Shown here piece after piece: positions 1 through 5,348 of a stretch of 5,478 nucleotides of DNA (position 1 is the first letter of the stretch; each line of letters opens with the position of its first letter). A program made the translations under genes and the position numbers. The stretch is taken from assembly GCA_019420405.1 (NCBI GenBank), contig JAHZHF010000053.1, forward strand, positions 1 through 5,478, read 5' to 3'. This stretch comes from Clostridiales bacterium (GTDB taxonomy: Bacteria; Bacillota; Clostridia; Lachnospirales; Lachnospiraceae). The notes below the pieces were generated by a model. It saw nothing but the letters and a program-made list of their open reading frames with translations, did no database searches and was not told the DNA's origin.

Positions 1-114
1 AAAATCTTAGGGGCGGAGAGATGTTGTTAAGCGGCGCGCAGGGCTTGTCTGAGCGGAGCGAGTTAACCGGAGCGCCGCTTTGTACTTAAACATCTCTTCG
101 GCCTGCTAGATTTT
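1..114. repeat. Large imperfect inverted repeat (palindromic intergenic element)
   Basis: The two ends of this stretch are complementary in several blocks in matching order: AAAATCT (1-7) with AGATTTT (108-114), AGAGATGTT (17-25) with AACATCTCT (89-97), TTAA (27-30) with TTAA (86-89, sharing one base with the previous block), and GCGGCGC (31-37) with GCGCCGC (72-78). The centre (38-71) is GC-rich and contains GAGCGGAGCGAG. As RNA or single-stranded DNA it would form one long interrupted hairpin. No reading frame of useful size runs through it. The outer arm begins at base 1, so the element may extend further left. It could be a dispersed palindromic repeat or a large 3'-end structure of an upstream gene. 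From 115 to 173 I see only TTCCGGA repeated in tandem (113-119 and 120-126, and once more at 187-193) and nothing else I can name. Confidence 0.6.
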
Positions 115-173
115 CCGGATTCCGGAACGGAACATCGAACGTCTGTCTCCTTTCACAGAATACGTGTCAACAA

Positions 174-200
174 ACATCCGCTCCACTTCCGGATGTATTT
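174..200 (+). terminator. Weak terminator-like hairpin upstream of the symporter
   Basis: ACATCCG (174-180) and CGGATGT (190-196) form a perfect 7-bp stem around a 9-base loop, followed by ATTTT. The U tract is short, so termination would be weak. It could close a transcript from the left of the window, whose gene is not visible. Confidence 0.35.
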
Positions 201-212
201 TGAAGGAAACTG

Positions 213-224
213 TTAGTGCACTAA
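213..224. promoter_or_regulatory. Perfect 12-bp palindrome TTAGTGCACTAA, candidate operator
   Basis: The sequence TTAGTGCACTAA is identical on both strands, which is typical of a binding site for a dimeric repressor or activator. It ends 45 bases before the -35 box of the best symporter promoter. It also lies between a poor TTGAAG box (200-205) and a poor TAAATA box (222-227), which could be a second weak promoter. The AGTGCACT core resembles GntR-type operators in general form, but I cannot name the regulator. Confidence 0.4.
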
Positions 225-269
225 ATAGCTGAACTGCTACTGGAGTCGGAAAATCGGGAACGATACTTC

Positions 270-298
270 TTTACATTAAAGTGAAAATGCGGTAAAAT
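270..298 (+). promoter_or_regulatory. Sigma-A promoter for the symporter-hisHF group
   Basis: TTTACA (270-275) and TAAAAT (293-298) are separated by exactly 17 bases and match the housekeeping consensus at 5 of 6 positions each. Transcription would start near 305, giving a leader of about 130 bases before the symporter start codon. No better promoter is visible before hisH or hisF, so this is the likely promoter for all three genes. Confidence 0.6.
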
Positions 299-322
299 GC
301 AACTGTTACAGAACCGTTAGAA

Positions 323-380
323 GGCATACGGTATGCCGGCTGCGAGCAGCGGGTATCACGTATGTCTTTTCTGTTTTATT
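323..380 (+). promoter_or_regulatory. Leader with alternative hairpins, possible attenuator
   Basis: GGCATAC (323-329) can pair with GTATGCC (331-337), an almost perfect 15-base palindrome, or together with G330 with CGTATGTC (359-366; one G-U pair). The second hairpin can enclose GCTGC/GCAGC (339-343, 346-350) and is followed at once by TTTTCTGTTTTATT, so it resembles an intrinsic terminator inside the leader. The two foldings compete for the same strand. This is the layout of an attenuator, but I recognise no known riboswitch or T-box consensus here. Confidence 0.35.
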
Positions 381-437
381 GTCCGGGAAAGTCTTTTGGG
401 CTTGGCCGTTTGTTTGATTTCATCAGGAGGATAGGAA

Positions 438-1835
438 ATGTATGATAAAGTTTACGCAGTTGTGCAGTCTGTAGACGACTTTGTGTGGGGCTGGGGGATG
501 ATCGCGCTCCTTTTGGGAACGCATATTTTTCTGACGATCCGTACCGGATTTATCCAGAGAAAGTCAATTACGAAGGGAATCCCTCTTTCTGTATCAAAGG
601 AAGATGGAGCGGACGGGGAAGTCAGCCAGTTCGGCGCGCTGACGACAGCTCTTGCATCCACGATCGGAACGGGAAATATCATTGGTGTCGGAACAGCGAT
701 TGTTCTCGGAGGCCCCGGCGCAGTGCTCTGGTGCTGGCTTACCGGGGTGTTCGGCATTGCAACGAAGTACGCGGAATCTCTGATTGCGGTGAAATACCGT
801 GTGAAGACTGAGGACGGCCGGATGCAGGGCGGCGCCATGTATGCTCTTGAACGCGGCCTGAATATGAAATGGCTGGGAATTATTTTCGCTGTGTTTGCGG
901 GATTCGCGTCTTTTGGAATCGGATGTGCAACCCAGGTCAATGCAATCGCAGAGGTATGCGAGGGGAATCTGGGGATTGATCCGTGGATCATCGGCGTGAT
1001 TGTCGCGGCGCTGACAGCCGTGGTTATCTTCGGCGGGATCAAGACGATCGCCAGCGTGTGTGAAAAGCTGGTGCCTTTTATGGCGATCTTTTATGTGCTT
1101 GGCTGTGTGATTATTCTGGCGATCAACTATGATTATATCATTCCGGCAATCCGGACGATCTGCAGGCTGGCGTTTACGCCTGGTGCGGCGGCAGGCGGAC
1201 TGGTAGGAACAGGAATACGCTACGCGATTCAGTACGGAGTGGCGAGAGGGCTGTTTTCCAATGAGTCCGGTATGGGATCTGCGCCGATCGCAGCGGCGGC
1301 TGCAAGAACGAAAAATCCGGTGCGCCAGGCTCTGGTATCTTCTACGGGCACATTTTGGGATACAGTTGTTGTCTGCCTTATGACAGGTCTCGTGCTTGTG
1401 TCCACGATTATGAAAAATCCGGCGATCAACGCAGATCAGATTGAAAACGGCGGAGTACTTACAACTATGGCGTTTGGACAGATCCCGGTTCTCGGGCCAT
1501 TGATCCTGGTAGTTGGTATTATTTCATTCGCGTACTCAACGATTCTGGGATGGGCTTATTACGGCGAGCGGTGCGTTGAGTATTTTTCGGGGAAAAAGGG
1601 GCTGATTCCGTATCGGGTGCTCTATGTGGCAGTGCTTCTTATCGCCCCGGTTCTTGAGCTGGATCTTGTGTGGAAGATTGCGGATATTTTGAATGCCCTG
1701 ATGGCCATACCGAACCTGGCTGCGGTGCTCCTGCTGTCTCCGGTTATTGTAAAGGAGACGAAGAAGTATATCAATAATCTGGACGCGGTGGATGATACGC
1801 CTGTGCCCGTCGTAAAAACCGGGGTGAAGAAATAA
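438..1835 (+). CDS. AGCS-family sodium:amino-acid symporter (alanine/glycine/glutamine type)
   Basis: This 465-residue integral membrane protein has the full length and signatures of the alanine or glycine:cation symporter family, which uses the sodium gradient to import small neutral amino acids. Visible motifs are the N-terminal block with ALASTIGTGNIIGVGTAI (71-88) and GGPGAVLW (91-98), then ATKYAESLIAVKYR (108-121), and the C-terminal family block RGLFSNESGMGSAPIAAAAA (270-289). About ten hydrophobic stretches are spread from residue 17 to 437, with a short polar C-terminus. The ATG is 7 bases after a perfect AGGAGG (425-430). The substrate cannot be read from sequence: family members are described for alanine and glycine, and Bacillus subtilis AlsT for glutamine. 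The GG-A-MY at 131-135 has Ala where many relatives have Pro. It is the first gene of a tight group with hisH 20 bases downstream, so shared transcription is likely. The family call is firm; the substrate is open. Confidence 0.93.
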   Translation: MYDKVYAVVQSVDDFVWGWGMIALLLGTHIFLTIRTGFIQRKSITKGIPLSVSKEDGADGEVSQFGALTTALASTIGTGNIIGVGTAIVLGGPGAVLWCWLTGVFGIATKYAESLIAVKYRVKTEDGRMQGGAMYALERGLNMKWLGIIFAVFAGFASFGIGCATQVNAIAEVCEGNLGIDPWIIGVIVAALTAVVIFGGIKTIASVCEKLVPFMAIFYVLGCVIILAINYDYIIPAIRTICRLAFTPGAAAGGLVGTGIRYAIQYGVARGLFSNESGMGSAPIAAAAARTKNPVRQALVSSTGTFWDTVVVCLMTGLVLVSTIMKNPAINADQIENGGVLTTMAFGQIPVLGPLILVVGIISFAYSTILGWAYYGERCVEYFSGKKGLIPYRVLYVAVLLIAPVLELDLVWKIADILNALMAIPNLAAVLLLSPVIVKETKKYINNLDAVDDTPVPVVKTGVKK

Positions 1836-1855
1836 GCGAAAGAGAGGGAAAACGG

Positions 1856-2461
1856 ATGATTGCGGTTATTGATTATGATGCGGGAAATATCAGAAGTGTG
1901 GAGAAAGCTCTGGTCCGTCTGGGACAGGACGTGAAAATCACGGGAGATCCGGAAGAAATCCTGAGCGCGGATAAGGTGATCCTGCCGGGAGTGGGAGCCT
2001 TCGGAGATGCGATGGCTCAGATCAGAAGCAGAGGACTCGAAGAGGTGATTCACCGTGTTGTGGAGAGGAATACTCCGTTCCTTGGGATCTGCCTTGGACT
2101 GCAGCTTCTCTTTGAACACAGCGGCGAGGCGCCCGGTGTGGAGGGGCTTGGTATTCTGAAAGGAGATATCCTGCGGATTCCGGAGGCGGATGGGTTAAAG
2201 ATCCCTCATATGGGATGGAATTCCCTGCACCTGGAAAACAATGGGCGGCTTTTTCAGGGAGTGCCGGAGAATCCCTATGTTTATTTTGTACATTCCTTCT
2301 ATCTGAAAGCGGACGATGAGACGATCGTAAAGGCATCCACGGAGTACGGTACGCATATTCATGCGTCAGTGGAACAGGGCAATGTATTCGCCTGCCAGTT
2401 CCATCCGGAGAAAAGCAGTGAAGTGGGACTTAAGATTCTGAAAAATTTTGTAGAGCTGTGA
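1856..2461 (+). CDS. hisH: Imidazole glycerol phosphate synthase, glutamine amidotransferase subunit HisH
   Basis: HisH hydrolyses glutamine and passes the ammonia through HisF, which joins it to PRFAR to give imidazole glycerol phosphate and AICAR, linking histidine and purine synthesis in the cytoplasm. The 201-residue length is normal. The class I amidotransferase triad is complete: Cys79 in GICLGLQ (77-83), His183 and Glu185 in FHPEK (182-186). The oxyanion-strand motif PGVGAF (44-49), PHMGW (117-121) and YFVHSFY (143-149) are all HisH hallmarks. The start MIAVIDYDAGN is the usual HisH N-terminus, so the ATG is secure although its ribosome binding site is weak (GAGAGGG, 1842-1848). It follows the symporter by 20 bases and precedes hisF by 12, with no promoter visible between them. 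Confidence 0.97.
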   Translation: MIAVIDYDAGNIRSVEKALVRLGQDVKITGDPEEILSADKVILPGVGAFGDAMAQIRSRGLEEVIHRVVERNTPFLGICLGLQLLFEHSGEAPGVEGLGILKGDILRIPEADGLKIPHMGWNSLHLENNGRLFQGVPENPYVYFVHSFYLKADDETIVKASTEYGTHIHASVEQGNVFACQFHPEKSSEVGLKILKNFVEL

Positions 2462-2473
2462 GAGGAGGGGCGT

Positions 2474-3235
2474 ATGTTTACGAAGAGGATTATCCCATGC
2501 CTGGATGTGAATGCCGGGCGGGTGGTAAAAGGTGTGAATTTTGTTGATTTAAAAGACGCCGGAGATCCGGTGGAAATCGCCAGGGCATATGACCGGGCCG
2601 GAGCGGATGAATTGGTTTTCCTTGATATCACTGCCTCCTCCGACGGGCGGAAAACAGTGATTGACATGGTACGCAAGGTGGCAGAGTGCGTTTTCATTCC
2701 GTTCACAGTGGGCGGCGGCATCCGCACGGTAGACGACTTCCGCGCGATACTCAGAGAAGGAGCTGATAAAGTATCGGTGAATTCATCTGCCATTAACACG
2801 CCGGAGCTGGTCCGGGAGGCCGCGGACAAATTCGGAAGCCAGTGCGTGGTTGTGGCGATTGATGCAAGGCGGCGTGCGGATGGATCCGGATGGAATATCT
2901 ATAAAAACGGAGGAAGGATCGACGTGGGAATCGACGCGGTGGAGTGGGCGAAAAAAGTGGAAAGCCTGGGCGCCGGGGAGATCCTTCTTACAAGCATGGA
3001 CTGCGACGGTACAAAGGCAGGATATGATCTGGAGCTTACAAGGACGATTGCAGAAAGTGTCTCCATCCCGGTGATTGCATCCGGCGGGGCCGGAGAGCTG
3101 AAACATTTTAAAGAAGCGCTGACAGAAGGTATGGCGGATGCGGCGCTTGCTGCTTCTCTGTTCCACTACAAGGAGCTGGAGATCCGGCAGGTGAAGGAAT
3201 ATCTGCGGGACGGGGGAATCGCTGTGAGACTGTAG
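2474..3235 (+). CDS. hisF: Imidazole glycerol phosphate synthase, cyclase subunit HisF
   Basis: HisF is the (beta/alpha)8-barrel subunit that uses ammonia from HisH to cleave and cyclise PRFAR into imidazole glycerol phosphate plus AICAR. At 253 residues it has the standard length. Both catalytic aspartates are in place: Asp11 in IIPCLDV (6-12) and Asp130 in VVAID (126-130). Phosphate-binding loops are seen as VGGGIR (79-84) and ASGGAG (202-207), and DCDGTKAGYD (176-185) is the conserved late-barrel strand and loop. Arg5, Glu46 and Lys99 match three of the four charged gate residues known at the ammonia entrance; Glu169 is the probable fourth. A good GAGGAGGGG (2462-2470) precedes the ATG. 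No terminator follows directly. The enzyme appears intact and, with HisH, complete. Confidence 0.97.
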   Translation: MFTKRIIPCLDVNAGRVVKGVNFVDLKDAGDPVEIARAYDRAGADELVFLDITASSDGRKTVIDMVRKVAECVFIPFTVGGGIRTVDDFRAILREGADKVSVNSSAINTPELVREAADKFGSQCVVVAIDARRRADGSGWNIYKNGGRIDVGIDAVEWAKKVESLGAGEILLTSMDCDGTKAGYDLELTRTIAESVSIPVIASGGAGELKHFKEALTEGMADAALAASLFHYKELEIRQVKEYLRDGGIAVRL

Positions 3236-3263
3236 CCTGCAGCTCTTCTTAAGGCGAGACGGA

Positions 3264-3275
3264 CAGCCCGGGCTG
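3264..3275. repeat. 12-bp GC-rich palindrome between hisF and ung
   Basis: CAGCCCGGGCTG is a perfect palindrome in the 95-base gap. It is not followed by a T run, so it is not an intrinsic terminator. I see no convincing promoter in the gap, so ung may be read through from the his genes. Confidence 0.35.
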
Positions 3276-3330
3276 GGGCGGTTCTGAAGGGAAAATGAGC
3301 AGAAATACGACTTGAAAAAAGGAGAAGGAA

Positions 3331-3999
3331 ATGGCAGGTTTAAATGGAGACTGGTATGAAGCACTGAAAGGAGAATTCTCGAAACCATATTACAAACAAC
3401 TCTTCGAAACGGTGAACAGGGAGTATCAGACGCGGTTGATTTTTCCGCCTTCGGAAGATATCTTTAACGCGTTTCACCTGACTCCGCTGAAAGATGTGAA
3501 GGTGGTGATCCTTGGCCAGGATCCCTATCACAACAACGGGCAGGCGCACGGGCTCTGTTTTTCGGTGAAGAAAGGTGTGGAGATACCGCCGTCTCTGGTG
3601 AATATCTATCAGGAGCTGCACGATGATCTGGGGTGCACCATTCCTGAACATGGCTGCCTGACGAAGTGGGCGGAGCAGGGAGTGCTTATGCTCAATACGG
3701 TTCTTACCGTGCGCGCACACCAGGCTAATTCCCACCGGGGGATCGGCTGGGAGCAGTTTACGGACGCGGCGATCATGGCGCTGAACAGCCAGGACCGTCC
3801 GATTGTATTTATCCTCTGGGGGAGCCCCGCGCAGAGGAAAAAGCAGATGTTGACGAATCCGAAGCATTTCATCCTGACAGCACCGCATCCGAGTCCGCTC
3901 TCTGCTTTCCGGGGATTTTTCGGGAGCAGGCCGTTTAGTAAAACGAACGAGTTTTTGGTGAAAAACGGATTGGAACCGATTGACTGGCAGATCGACTGA
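3331..3999 (+). CDS. ung: Uracil-DNA glycosylase, family 1
   Basis: Ung removes uracil from DNA by cutting the N-glycosidic bond, starting base excision repair of deaminated cytosine or misincorporated dUMP. The 222-residue length is typical. All family 1 motifs are present: the water-activating loop GQDPYH (62-67) with catalytic Asp64 and the thymine-excluding Tyr66, Phe77 in HGLCFSV for stacking on uracil, the proline loop PPSLVNIY (86-93), Asn122 in VLMLNTVLTV for uracil recognition, and the DNA-intercalating loop HPSPLSA (186-192) with His186. Numbering nearly equals that of the Escherichia coli enzyme. The ATG follows AAAAAAGGAG (3315-3324) by six bases. It lies 95 bases after hisF and ends at a terminator shared with the opposing tRNA gene. 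Its place next to the his genes has no obvious functional reason. Confidence 0.97.
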   Translation: MAGLNGDWYEALKGEFSKPYYKQLFETVNREYQTRLIFPPSEDIFNAFHLTPLKDVKVVILGQDPYHNNGQAHGLCFSVKKGVEIPPSLVNIYQELHDDLGCTIPEHGCLTKWAEQGVLMLNTVLTVRAHQANSHRGIGWEQFTDAAIMALNSQDRPIVFILWGSPAQRKKQMLTNPKHFILTAPHPSPLSAFRGFFGSRPFSKTNEFLVKNGLEPIDWQID

Positions 4000-4030
4000 A
4001 AACAGCGGTTGCAAATATGGATTTGAGAAC

Positions 4031-4070
4031 AAAAAAGGAAGCGCTGAGACAACTCAGAACTTCCTTTTTT
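4031..4070. terminator. Bidirectional intrinsic terminator between ung and tRNA-Gly
   Basis: GGAAG (4037-4041) pairs with CTTCC (4060-4064) and CTGAG (4044-4048) with CTCAG (4053-4057), separated by a 2x2 internal loop and closed by a 4-base loop. A6 (4031-4036) precedes it and T6 (4065-4070) follows, so the transcript on either strand ends in a hairpin plus U6. It serves ung on the plus strand and the tRNA on the minus strand, whose last base is only two positions away. Confidence 0.85.
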
Positions 4071-4071
4071 A

Positions 4072-4142
4072 AGCAGATGACGGGAATCGAACCCGCCTCC
4101 CCAGCTTGGGAAGCTGGTGTTCTACCGATGAACTACATCTGC
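4072..4142 (-). tRNA. tRNA-Gly, anticodon CCC
   Basis: Read on the minus strand, 71 bases fold into a full cloverleaf. The acceptor stem is GCAGATG/CATCTGC (7 perfect pairs), the D stem GTTC/GAAC around ATCGGTA, the anticodon stem CCAGC/GCTGG around the loop TTCCCAA, a 4-base variable loop, and the T arm GCGGG-TTCGATT-CCCGT. Bases 34-36 of the loop are CCC, which reads GGG glycine codons. The discriminator base is T (U in RNA) and CCA is not encoded, so it must be added after transcription. It has its own strong promoter upstream on the minus strand and ends against the bidirectional terminator. A single-gene tRNA unit is the simplest reading. Confidence 0.93.
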
Positions 4143-4158
4143 ATCTGGCACGATAAAA

Positions 4159-4187
4159 ATTATACTCCTGTTCCGGTTAAATTGCAA
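4159..4187 (-). promoter_or_regulatory. Sigma-A promoter of tRNA-Gly
   Basis: On the minus strand TTGCAA (complement of 4182-4187) and a perfect TATAAT (complement of 4159-4164) are spaced by 17 bases. Transcription would start near 4152, about ten bases before the mature tRNA 5' end, which leaves a short leader for RNase P. Confidence 0.75.
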
Positions 4188-4196
4188 GTTTTTTTT

Positions 4197-4236
4197 GTAA
4201 TAGTTCAGCTATAGGGCTGAACTGTTACGGTTTTTT
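4197..4236 (+). terminator. Plus-strand terminator hairpin upstream of modA
   Basis: GTAATAGTTCAGC (4197-4209) pairs over 13 positions with GCTGAACTGTTAC (4216-4228), with one G-U pair and a 6-base loop, followed by GG and T6 (4231-4236). It would stop transcripts arriving from the left, insulating the modA promoter from ung read-through. A T8 run also precedes the hairpin (4189-4196). The right arm shares its sequence with motifs upstream of the symporter, so it may also be part of a repeat family. Confidence 0.65.
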
Positions 4237-4246
4237 GCCCGTAAAG

Positions 4247-4270
4247 CGATTGCTTTTTGAAAAACAATCG
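4247..4270. promoter_or_regulatory. 24-bp near-palindromic candidate operator at the modA promoter
   Basis: The half-sites CGATTGCTTTTT (4247-4258) and GAAAAACAATCG (4259-4270) are complementary at 10 of 12 positions. The dyad covers the -35 box and most of the spacer of the modA promoter, where a bound protein would block RNA polymerase. A molybdate-responsive repressor of the ModE kind is an obvious candidate by context; CG...CG ends recall ModE sites, but the TATATA core of those sites is absent. Confidence 0.45.
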
Positions 4271-4278
4271 GATATAAT
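4250..4278 (+). promoter_or_regulatory. Sigma-A promoter of the mod operon
   Basis: A perfect TATAAT (4273-4278) lies 17 bases after TTGCTT (4250-4255). Transcription would start near 4285, leaving a leader of about 70 bases before modA. A TTGAAA at 4257-4262 is too close to serve as the -35 box. Confidence 0.7.
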
Positions 4279-4289
4279 AATACAAGAGT

Positions 4290-4329
4290 CTGAATGAGAG
4301 CTTTGGAGGCCGTCTTCTGGAGCGTTCAG
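4290..4329 (+). promoter_or_regulatory. Stem-loop in the modA leader
   Basis: CTGAAT (4290-4295) pairs with GTTCAG (4324-4329), and GCTTTGGAGG (4300-4309) with CTTCTGGAGC (4314-4323), allowing G-U pairs, around a CCGU loop; GAGA (4296-4299) bulges out. The hairpin begins about five bases from the predicted transcript start and leaves the modA ribosome binding site (4342-4347) free. It may stabilise the mRNA or act in regulation. I do not recognise the molybdenum-cofactor riboswitch consensus in it. Confidence 0.4.
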
Positions 4330-4355
4330 CCTAACACAGCCAGGAGGATAAATGT

Positions 4356-5246
4356 ATGAAGAAAAGAGTATTAGCGGCAATGCTGGCAGCGGTTATGGTA
4401 TTCTCTATGGCGGGATGTTCGAACAGCGGAAATGATTCCGGCGAGAGCAGTGATACAGATGCACAGGCAGAGGATACGGGATCAGGAGAGGAAGAAACAG
4501 AAATTCAGGTGTTTATCGCAGCGAGCCTGAACACGGTTATGACAGAGCTGGCAGAGATGTATAATGAAGATCATCCGAACGTGAAGATCACTTACAATGC
4601 GGACAGCTCGGGAACGCTTCTCACCCAGATCCAGGAGGGGTATGAATGCGATATTTTCTTCTCGGCAGCCCAGAAGCAGATGGATGACCTTGAGGCGGAC
4701 GGTCTCATGGTAGAGGGAACGAGAGCAAACGTGGTGAATAACCAGGTTGTTGTGATTACATTAAAGGACAGCGGCACCAAGGTGACAGGTCTTGAGAACC
4801 TGAACGAGGCGGAGAGCATCGCGCTGGCAGGAGGAAGCGTACCTGTGGGACGCTACACGAGACAGGCCCTTGTCAACCTGGGAACGCTTCCGGAGACGGA
4901 CGATCCGGCGTCTATCACAACACAGGAAGTATCGGACGCGCTTGGCGGAGTTGAGATCAGTGAGCAGGACAACGTGAGCAAGGTGCTTACGGCGGTTGTG
5001 GAAGGATCCTGCGAAGTCGGAACAACATACTATTCAGATACATATGGATACGAGGACGATATTGACATCCTCCAGACTGTAAGCTATGATTTGACCGGCG
5101 ATGTGATTTACCCGATCGCCCGCGTGGTCAACGAGGAAGCGGACGACGCACAGACAGCGGCGGCGGAGGATTTCCTTGCCTTTGTTCTTTCGGATGAGGC
5201 AAAGGCAGTATTTGATTCTTATTATTTTGATACGAATGTAGAATAA
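4356..5246 (+). CDS. modA: Molybdate ABC transporter substrate-binding lipoprotein ModA
   Basis: ModA captures molybdate outside the membrane and delivers it to the ModB permease. The 296-residue protein starts with MKKR and a hydrophobic stretch ending in the lipobox SMAGC, so Cys21 should be lipid-modified and anchored to the outer face of the membrane. Residues 22-48 are a Ser/Asp/Glu/Gly linker. The binding domain (about 49-296) shows ModA landmarks: AASLNTVM (55-62) with oxyanion-binding Ser57, DSSGTLLTQI (83-92) with Ser85, DIFFSAAQKQMDDL (99-112), VPVGRYTRQAL (162-172), and GTTYYSD (222-228) with the probable ligand Tyr. The AAS motif argues against the tungstate TupA type, which has TTTS. 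AGGAGG (4342-4347) is 8 bases before the ATG; an ATG at 4352 is out of frame. It is the first gene of the mod operon. The C-terminus FDTNVE differs slightly from the common YGF ending. Confidence 0.93.
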   Translation: MKKRVLAAMLAAVMVFSMAGCSNSGNDSGESSDTDAQAEDTGSGEEETEIQVFIAASLNTVMTELAEMYNEDHPNVKITYNADSSGTLLTQIQEGYECDIFFSAAQKQMDDLEADGLMVEGTRANVVNNQVVVITLKDSGTKVTGLENLNEAESIALAGGSVPVGRYTRQALVNLGTLPETDDPASITTQEVSDALGGVEISEQDNVSKVLTAVVEGSCEVGTTYYSDTYGYEDDIDILQTVSYDLTGDVIYPIARVVNEEADDAQTAAAEDFLAFVLSDEAKAVFDSYYFDTNVE

Positions 5247-5275
5247 AAGTAAGGTGTAAAGAAATACAGGACGGC

Positions 5276-5318
5276 AGGAAGCGGACAAAGTGACAGCGAT
5301 GGCCTTTGTCCGCATTCT
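5276..5318 (+). promoter_or_regulatory. Stable intercistronic hairpin between modA and modB
   Basis: GCGGACAAAG (5281-5290) and CTTTGTCCGC (5304-5313) form a perfect 10-bp stem with a 13-base loop. Beyond an A-A mismatch the stem extends by AGGA/TTCT (5276-5279, 5315-5318). The following TTAT is too short for a strong terminator. Such hairpins after a binding-protein gene commonly act as partial terminators or 3' stabilisers, keeping ModA more abundant than the membrane parts. Confidence 0.6.
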
Positions 5319-5348
5319 TTATGATAGAGGATATACCGGAGGAGAGCT

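Noticed and set aside
300..437. Glycine riboswitch or T-box ahead of the symporter
   Set aside because: I looked for the glycine aptamer core (GCCGAAGG type) and the T-box TGGAACCGCG and found neither.
452..1042. Long open frame on the minus strand inside the symporter gene
   Set aside because: It is a shadow of the AGCS coding frame: no ribosome binding site seen, no recognisable domain, and the plus-strand frame encodes a full conserved protein. The same holds for minus-strand frames at 1622-2119, 2359-2829, 2783-3388, 3340-4032 and 3609-4052.
4017..4214. Small plus-strand frame of 65 codons
   Set aside because: It runs through the terminator hairpin and antisense through the tRNA-Gly gene, and has no known domain. 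The frame is explained by chance.
4257..4262. TTGAAA as the modA -35 box
   Set aside because: Only 10 bases separate it from TATAAT; TTGCTT at 4250-4255 gives the correct 17.
4352..4354. Alternative ATG four bases before the modA start
   Set aside because: It is out of frame with the ModA protein, and 4356 has better spacing from AGGAGG and gives a proper lipoprotein signal peptide.
4285..4355. Molybdenum-cofactor riboswitch ahead of modA
   Set aside because: The leader is only about 70 bases and lacks a recognisable multi-stem Moco RNA core; reported only as an uncharacterised hairpin.
4356..5246. Tungstate-binding TupA-type protein
   Set aside because: The TTTS motif of TupA is absent; AAS, SSG and VPVGRY fit ModA. 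ModA proteins may still bind tungstate as well.
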